Shown here: positions 13,229-17,708 of the stretch, piece after piece | How positions within the stretch are numbered: position 1 is the first letter of the stretch | How the letters are laid out: every line of letters starts with the position of its first letter | NCBI GenBank assembly: GCA_903970355.1 | Contig: CAJCIF010000112.1 | Span: 1-17,708 of the forward strand | DNA: 17,708 nt | Direction of reading: 5' to 3' | Origin: Actinomycetota bacterium | GTDB taxonomy: Bacteria; Cyanobacteriota; Vampirovibrionia; Obscuribacterales; Obscuribacteraceae | The notes under the pieces: model-generated | What the model was told of the DNA's origin: nothing | The model's database searches: none | Seen by the model: only the letters and a program-made list of their open reading frames with translations | Translations under genes and position numbers: made by a program

Positions 13229-13718
13229 ACATGATCATGAACACAAACACGATCGTTCTCTCACGCAGGTGGTGAACACATCAGAAAACGCATCCAGGGC
13301 TGTGTCCTTTGCACGCTCAACTCTCGGCTCGCTTTCGGCCGGAAAAGTGTGGCTGCACAGAGCGCCGAAGGGCGAATTCGAAATTAAAGGAGCACTCACT
13401 AAGGAAGAGGAGGTTGCGCTAGTTTTGCATTTTAGTCCTGAAAACGGCAGCCTTCTGCCCAAGGGACTACATGGTCTAAGCGAAGGAAAGCCGGAAGTCC
13501 TCGCAACAGTAGCGACGAAGCTGAAAACCTTGCCCAAGGATCTTGCTGCCCTGGAAGGCGCAGAATTTCGAGAACCCGAATCATGCTGGGCGGTTCCCAT
13601 TGCTTATATGGGGCGTATTGTCGGCCATATAAAAATTTCGGCTGATGGAAGCAAACTCGTGCCAGACCAAAAGGCAAGCGAAGAAATTAAACGCTCACCA
13701 GATCTTTTCGAAAGCTGA
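13218..13718 (+). CDS. Hypothetical protein with a His-rich N-terminus
   Basis: A 166-aa soluble protein that I do not recognise. It opens with MAPKHDHEHKHDRS, a short His/Asp/Glu cluster that could bind metal. A helical stretch (ASRAVSFARSTLGSL) and a mixed alpha/beta body follow, ending in a compact CWAVPIAYMGRIVGHIKISADGSKLV region that looks like a beta-hairpin core. No signal peptide or membrane helix. The start is well supported by GGAGGAG. It overlaps the regulator gene's end by 11 bases, so the two are almost surely co-translated and may work together. Its own 3' end overlaps that of hemL, on the other strand, by 24 bases. Function unknown; a partner or sensor for the regulator is only a guess. 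Confidence 0.78.
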   Translation: MAPKHDHEHKHDRSLTQVVNTSENASRAVSFARSTLGSLSAGKVWLHRAPKGEFEIKGALTKEEEVALVLHFSPENGSLLPKGLHGLSEGKPEVLATVATKLKTLPKDLAALEGAEFREPESCWAVPIAYMGRIVGHIKISADGSKLVPDQKASEEIKRSPDLFES

Positions 13719-14996
13719 TGCACAAACGGAGAGTGTAAATTCGATTTCTTCCGTTGTGTGTACCGCCGAAATACAGGCAGCATCAACAGATGACGGCGGG
13801 AGATAGATGCCTTCTCTTAGTAAATAGTGAAAGAATTTGGCATAAGCAGCGCTGTCGATTTTTAAACTATCGCTATAGTTTCTAACTGGATCTGCTGAAA
13901 AACAAATACCGAACATGGCGTTCAAATTCGGGAACTGCACGGGGTAGCCATTTTTAGTGGCTATATTTTTCAGTCCACCGATAAATTGTGCACTTCGCTC
14001 ATTGAGAGTTTCGAAGACGGCCGGGTTTGAGAGCAGTCGGATTGTCTCTATCCCTCCAGCCATCGTGACTGGATTACCGGAGAAAGTGCCGGCTTGATAG
14101 ACTTTGCCAATCGGCTGCAACTCGCTCATGATGGCTGCCGAGCCGCCATAAGCCCCGACAGGCATTCCGCCCGCCAGCGCTTTGCCAAAGCAAGTCAAAT
14201 CCGGACTGACATTAAAATGCCCTTGCGCACCGGCAAGATGTACTCGAAACCCGGTCAAGACTTCATCAAAAATCAGGAGTGCACCATATTTAGTGCAAAG
14301 CTCTCTCATGCCTGCTAAAAATGTGCGATCGGGAACCACCACATTCATAGAGCCTGCCACTGGTTCAACCAGCACACAAGCAACTTGCTCACCAGAAACT
14401 GCCAACTCAGATGCAAGCGCTTCGAGATTGTTGTACTCAACAAGAATAGTATCGTTAGAAGTTCCGGCTGGAACACCTTTGCTTGATGCGTGTTTGCTTG
14501 AAGCGAGCGTAGCGTCGGAATGTCCGTGATAGCCGCCTTCGAACATAATGACTTTGTCTCGACCAGTTACACCTCTAGCAAGACGAACGGCACTCATTAC
14601 TGCTTCAGTACCGGAATTTACAAAGCGAACCTGTTCCAAGGTGGGAATGGCATTTGTAATCGCCCTGGCAAACTCAAGTTCTAGTTCGCATGGCGCTCCG
14701 AATACGAGTCCGTCTTTTAGAACGCGCTGGCAAGCCATCACTATGTCAGGATGGGCATAGCCAAGGACAGCGGGACCCCAGGCTCCCAGATAATCAACGT
14801 ACTCATTGCCGTCCACATCGTAAATTCTTGAGCCAAGCGCTTTACGGAAAAAGATTGTGTGGCCGCCTACTTCATCAAAAGTACGAAACGGGCTGTTCAC
14901 ACCGCCTGGAACAAGACGAGATAATTCTTCTGAAAGGCGTTTTGATGTGCGAGTTTCTTTGTGCGCGGTAATTACTTGCGCCAAAATTGCCACCAC
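13695..14996 (-). CDS. hemL: Glutamate-1-semialdehyde 2,1-aminomutase
   Basis: A 433-aa PLP enzyme that isomerises glutamate-1-semialdehyde to 5-aminolevulinate, the last step of the C5 route to haem and other tetrapyrroles, in the cytoplasm. LVPGGVNSPFR (28-38), RFVNSGTEAVMSAVRLAR (124-141), FEGGYHGHSD (152-161), FDEVLTGFR (243-251) and FGKALAGGMPVGAYGG (270-285, with K272 as the Schiff-base lysine) are hallmarks of HemL and separate it from other class III aminotransferases. Length is normal. The start is GTG 14996 or 14993, with only a weak purine-rich upstream. It overlaps the preceding gene's end by about 25 bases, so it is probably translated by coupling. Its stop lies 24 bases inside the convergent His-rich gene. 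Unusually it is the last gene of an envelope-protein operon. Confidence 0.95.
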   Translation of the reverse strand: MVAILAQVITAHKETRTSKRLSEELSRLVPGGVNSPFRTFDEVGGHTIFFRKALGSRIYDVDGNEYVDYLGAWGPAVLGYAHPDIVMACQRVLKDGLVFGAPCELELEFARAITNAIPTLEQVRFVNSGTEAVMSAVRLARGVTGRDKVIMFEGGYHGHSDATLASSKHASSKGVPAGTSNDTILVEYNNLEALASELAVSGEQVACVLVEPVAGSMNVVVPDRTFLAGMRELCTKYGALLIFDEVLTGFRVHLAGAQGHFNVSPDLTCFGKALAGGMPVGAYGGSAAIMSELQPIGKVYQAGTFSGNPVTMAGGIETIRLLSNPAVFETLNERSAQFIGGLKNIATKNGYPVQFPNLNAMFGICFSADPVRNYSDSLKIDSAAYAKFFHYLLREGIYLPPSSVDAACISAVHTTEEIEFTLSVCASAFEKIW

Positions 14997-15487
14997 TTTC
15001 TTTTCTTGGAAGGAGTTGTGTCCTCCTCGTCTGTTGAGCTGCTAGTTTCATTCGATATGACCGGCTGAGGCTCATTAACGAGCGGCTGAGGATCATCGAC
15101 CTGTACTTGTGTATTGCGTCCGTATACGATTTCGGCAGGGCAATTTACGGCCGGTTTGCCGTCCACTGAAATCATAAAGAAGTAGTGACCGGGCATGAGC
15201 TCGAAATGCGGCGTGTGAAAAGTAGTTTGGCTGCCTTTCGGATTGTAGACGTCAACATTGATGTTGTGATACGGCTTTTTGAAGTTTAAATCAACGGAGC
15301 CCACATAGAAGTAGGACAAAGCCCAAACGGCAGCCGTGCCAATCGCTCCTAAGACAGGGAGGGACGTCACAACTAAGCCAACATAATCTTTGGCCTTGGT
15401 TACTTTGCCAACGGAACTCTCGGTTGGAACCGGCACCGTATCCAGTGGCACTGTTTTAATGGGGCTTTTAACTGAAGAATCTGACAT
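14972..15487 (-). CDS. Single-pass membrane protein with a PEGA-like domain
   Basis: A 171-aa protein. The N-terminal 33 residues are polar, with Pro/Thr/Val repeats. One membrane helix follows at about 36-60 (GLVVTSLPVLGAIGTAAVWA). A beta-rich region of about 63-130 ends in FELMPGHYFFMISVDGKP...EIVYGRNTQVQV, reminiscent of PEGA surface domains (established family: short extracytoplasmic beta domains). A linker rich in Asp/Glu/Ser follows, and the protein ends in a basic, Trp-rich tail, KKRKWWQFWRK. The ATG at 15487 lies 30 bases after the stop of the 706-aa gene, with no SD visible. The 3' end overlaps the start of hemL. It is probably an envelope partner of the upstream secreted protein. 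PEGA assignment is tentative. Confidence 0.75.
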   Translation of the reverse strand: MSDSSVKSPIKTVPLDTVPVPTESSVGKVTKAKDYVGLVVTSLPVLGAIGTAAVWALSYFYVGSVDLNFKKPYHNINVDVYNPKGSQTTFHTPHFELMPGHYFFMISVDGKPAVNCPAEIVYGRNTQVQVDDPQPLVNEPQPVISNETSSSTDEEDTTPSKKRKWWQFWRK

Positions 15488-15517
15488 AGACTAATGGTTT
15501 GGGTCGCCGATAATGAA

Positions 15518-17638
15518 TCACTCAACTTTAGCACTGATTTTGAATGCGCCTCTTTTCAATCTCTCAAGTGGTAACACAATGTCATTGGGACTACCGCCGG
15601 GACTCGTCATGTGGAAGTCATTACCTCTTAATATAAAAACAAATTCAGGTGTTTCGTTCGTGACGTGCAATGAAACTTTGTCTTCGGTTCCCAAAACACG
15701 AATGCGCACCTTATTGGAATTCTCGCGAGTAAAGTCCTTTCCTTCCGGTTTGACCTCAACCGTAACGACAACGAATCCGGCCTTTTGAGTTTGAACGCCG
15801 TTGCTTTCCACTCGTACATTGTGAGAACCAGGCGGCATATCTGATGGAATGTAGGCTTTTACCTGCACAGGCGAGACAGCTAACATCGGTAACTCACTAA
15901 AATCATCCAAAATAACGCGACTATGTCCGGGAGTGCCGTCAAAACTGTGCCCGTTTACAACTAAGAGCTGGCCAGGGGTAACTGCACTGGGCCATGCTTC
16001 TATGCGCGGCGATTGCTGTTCGGAGGAAACCAGTAATGGTTGCAGGACATCTATTACCGACGGCAAAATTTCAGGACGAGCAGCTAGGACGACATTCAAA
16101 GTGCGCCCCGGTGAAGCGTCATCAGGAACGCGAAATTCCGCTCTCCCTGAGCTGTCAGTGGCTACAGTCGCTCCATTGAAGCCAACCTCCACGTCTGCCT
16201 CCCCCTGGTTCTTTGAATTGACCACGGTGACAGTAATGGACTTTCCAGCGATGGCGCGGTCCGGCAGGAAAAGATGGGCATCAGCACTGGGTTGATTCGC
16301 AGAAGCCGGTGTTTGAACAACAGTATTGGAAATAGGTGAGCTGCCCCAACCGCTGGCAAGGCGTTCCTGGTTTTCAGCTTGCGGATGCGGAGGAGTAACT
16401 GGAACAGGCACTACTACTACAGGAGCCGGTTCGGCTTTCTTTATCTCAGGCGTTATCTCGGGTTTAACGTCTGGCTTTGGTTCCGGAGCAAGTACAACTG
16501 GTGGCTTAAGCTGCTCTTTTGCATCCGCTACTTTATTTGGTTCTGGTTTTTGAGCTGGGCTTACCGCCACTTCATCGCTCATAACTATTTCTGCTGCGGG
16601 GTGATTCGATTCGACTGGAGCATGTCGTAATTGCGCCAGTTTAACTTCTTCAATCTCACGGACTTTAGCGAGATACTGCTCCAATCGCGATGTAGCGATT
16701 ACAGGAAGCACTAGATTTGACTTTTTTTTTTCGTCTTCAGAGGGACTCGAATCATCTCTTTGTTCGGGTGTTTGCTTGGGCTTTTCTTCAGAAGGCGCTG
16801 CTTCAGCTACCGGGCAACAATCGGCATCAACAGTAATACTCTTGATCTCGCCTAACCAAAAGTGGACATCCGCCTGACTTTGAATATCGAAACCCTTTTG
16901 CATAGAAGTTTTCGCTTCAATTTCAACCACAAATTGCCCAATCGGTTTGTCGTTGGGAGCCTTGGTTTTAGTGTCATCACCGGCGATGGCAACGTGAATC
17001 GAACCATTCAAACGCTTTGCCCAAACCGCCGTTAGCGATCCTTTCAAATCATCCGAAACAACAACTGCTCCGGAGCCCCACGCCTCGGGTGAAAGTTTGC
17101 TTTCTGCTTGGGCACTGTCTTCAGGCTTAATAATGCGATTGGAAAGAAGATTCGGCTCGGCGAGCGCTTTATCTAATATTTGAGTAGCGACAACAACTGC
17201 TGCTCGTTGATTGTCATCTGTTATCTTCTTGAGCTGGTCTTGATCTTTAAGAGCACGACTGAGATCTTTCAGCACGCTAATGAGACATTGGTCCGGCTGA
17301 AAATTCGGAATTTCATCGGACTTTTCATCGCCTTTGTTCCTGCCCTTGCTGGCAACAGCGCTTCCGGCTTTCACATCCTTATCGGATTTTTGATCGGATT
17401 TTTGATTTTCATCGGCATCGTCATCGCGATGCTTATTCTTTTTCTTTTTCTTTTCTTTCTGGTCGTCATCGTCATCTTTGCCGCTACTCTTGTCATCATC
17501 TGTTGAAGCCAGCAGAATTGAATCTTGCGTTCCCGGCACAATAACGCCTTTAGCAAAGGCGGAAGTAAAAGTGATGGCTGAAATGAAAAGTGAGAAAGCA
17601 ATTCTCGTGCCAAATATCAATTCACTTCTCATTTTCAT
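15518..17638 (-). CDS. Large secreted multi-domain protein with IPT/Ig-like C-terminus
   Basis: A 706-aa exported protein. A signal peptide is clear: charged MKMRSELIFGTR, a hydrophobic core, and AFA before K30. Next is a low-complexity Asp/Lys region (about 45-90, 17369-17506). A domain of about 113-275 begins PDQCLISVLKDLS and ends with VDADCCPV. A long Pro/Glu/Lys linker spans about 280-450. Two beta-sandwich repeats follow: 455-520 (GKSITVTVVNSKNQGEADVEV, Ig-like) and 545-625 (SAVTPGQLLVVNGHSF, IPT/TIG-like). A last all-beta domain ends at 706. No anchor, LPXTG or C-terminal helix is seen. ATG 17638 is chosen; TTG 17644 adds two residues. It overlaps the upstream gene's end by 17 bases. 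Probably a periplasmic or cell-surface structural or binding protein; substrate unknown. Confidence 0.85.
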   Translation of the reverse strand: MKMRSELIFGTRIAFSLFISAITFTSAFAKGVIVPGTQDSILLASTDDDKSSGKDDDDDQKEKKKKKNKHRDDDADENQKSDQKSDKDVKAGSAVASKGRNKGDEKSDEIPNFQPDQCLISVLKDLSRALKDQDQLKKITDDNQRAAVVVATQILDKALAEPNLLSNRIIKPEDSAQAESKLSPEAWGSGAVVVSDDLKGSLTAVWAKRLNGSIHVAIAGDDTKTKAPNDKPIGQFVVEIEAKTSMQKGFDIQSQADVHFWLGEIKSITVDADCCPVAEAAPSEEKPKQTPEQRDDSSPSEDEKKKSNLVLPVIATSRLEQYLAKVREIEEVKLAQLRHAPVESNHPAAEIVMSDEVAVSPAQKPEPNKVADAKEQLKPPVVLAPEPKPDVKPEITPEIKKAEPAPVVVVPVPVTPPHPQAENQERLASGWGSSPISNTVVQTPASANQPSADAHLFLPDRAIAGKSITVTVVNSKNQGEADVEVGFNGATVATDSSGRAEFRVPDDASPGRTLNVVLAARPEILPSVIDVLQPLLVSSEQQSPRIEAWPSAVTPGQLLVVNGHSFDGTPGHSRVILDDFSELPMLAVSPVQVKAYIPSDMPPGSHNVRVESNGVQTQKAGFVVVTVEVKPEGKDFTRENSNKVRIRVLGTEDKVSLHVTNETPEFVFILRGNDFHMTSPGGSPNDIVLPLERLKRGAFKISAKVE

Positions 17639-17708
17639 TAGCAAAGATGTCTTCGTAGACCCAGATCGTTTCTTGAGGTGTTAAACCGTAGCCCAGATAT
17701 TTTCCGTC
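17622..17708 (-). CDS. C-terminal end of an unknown gene cut by the right edge
   Basis: From 17708 leftwards the minus strand reads 28 sense codons and a TGA at 17622-17624. The tail reads DGKYLGYGLTPQETIWV followed by YEDIFANENEK, a protein-like acidic end. The stop lies 17 bases inside the 706-aa secreted protein gene, which lacks a ribosome site, so the arrangement fits translational coupling in one operon. Only the tail is visible, so neither family nor function can be given, and coding status is a judgement from composition and gene packing. Confidence 0.5.
   Translation of the reverse strand, partial: DGKYLGYGLTPQETIWVYEDIFANENEK

Noticed and set aside
13235..13600. 121-codon minus-strand frame
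   Set aside because: Antisense to the His-rich gene, which has a strong ribosome site and is coupled to the regulator; no ribosome site or family feature of its own.

Overview
The window looks like chromosomal DNA of a free-living bacterium with cyanobacteria-like gene content. A small RRM-type RNA-binding protein, an RhlE-like DEAD-box helicase, a membrane fatty-acid desaturase and HemL of the C5 tetrapyrrole route stand together with moderate GC by eye. My best guess is a non-photosynthetic relative of Cyanobacteria (Melainabacteria/Obscuribacterales type). This is inferred from gene content; no rRNA or other firm marker is present. I see no tRNA, rRNA, CRISPR array, transposase or phage gene.

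Layout. 1-1176 (minus): an unrecognised gene running off the left edge, then a small membrane protein with its own terminator. 1379-4543: a sugar-nucleotide module, with an SDR epimerase/dehydratase on minus divergent from a DegT-type sugar aminotransferase and a GT2 glycosyltransferase on plus. 4575-6748: a near-consensus promoter drives a 561-aa protein with two degenerate GGDEF domains, followed by three related hairpin repeats and a possible terminator. 7073-10213: desaturase, an unknown small protein (possibly GIY-YIG-like), RRM protein and DEAD-box helicase, a set recalling the cyanobacterial cold-acclimation genes. 10317-13718: an apparent operon of a DUF486 membrane protein, an MFS transporter, an NtrC-like regulator and a His-rich small protein. 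13695-17708 (minus): a gene tail at the right edge, a 706-aa secreted protein, a PEGA-like membrane protein and hemL, all overlapping or closely spaced.

Most notable points: (a) the NtrC-like regulator lacks the GAFTGA segment needed to engage sigma-54; (b) both GGDEF domains have lost the catalytic signature but keep an RxxD exactly where the c-di-GMP inhibitory site lies, suggesting a c-di-GMP receptor; (c) three intergenic hairpins show paired base changes; (d) the helicase has a 13-residue tandem duplication at its N-terminus with a potential start codon at each unit; (e) hemL is the last gene of an envelope-protein operon and overlaps, tail to tail, the end of the regulator operon. No single complete novel system is proven by the sequence alone.
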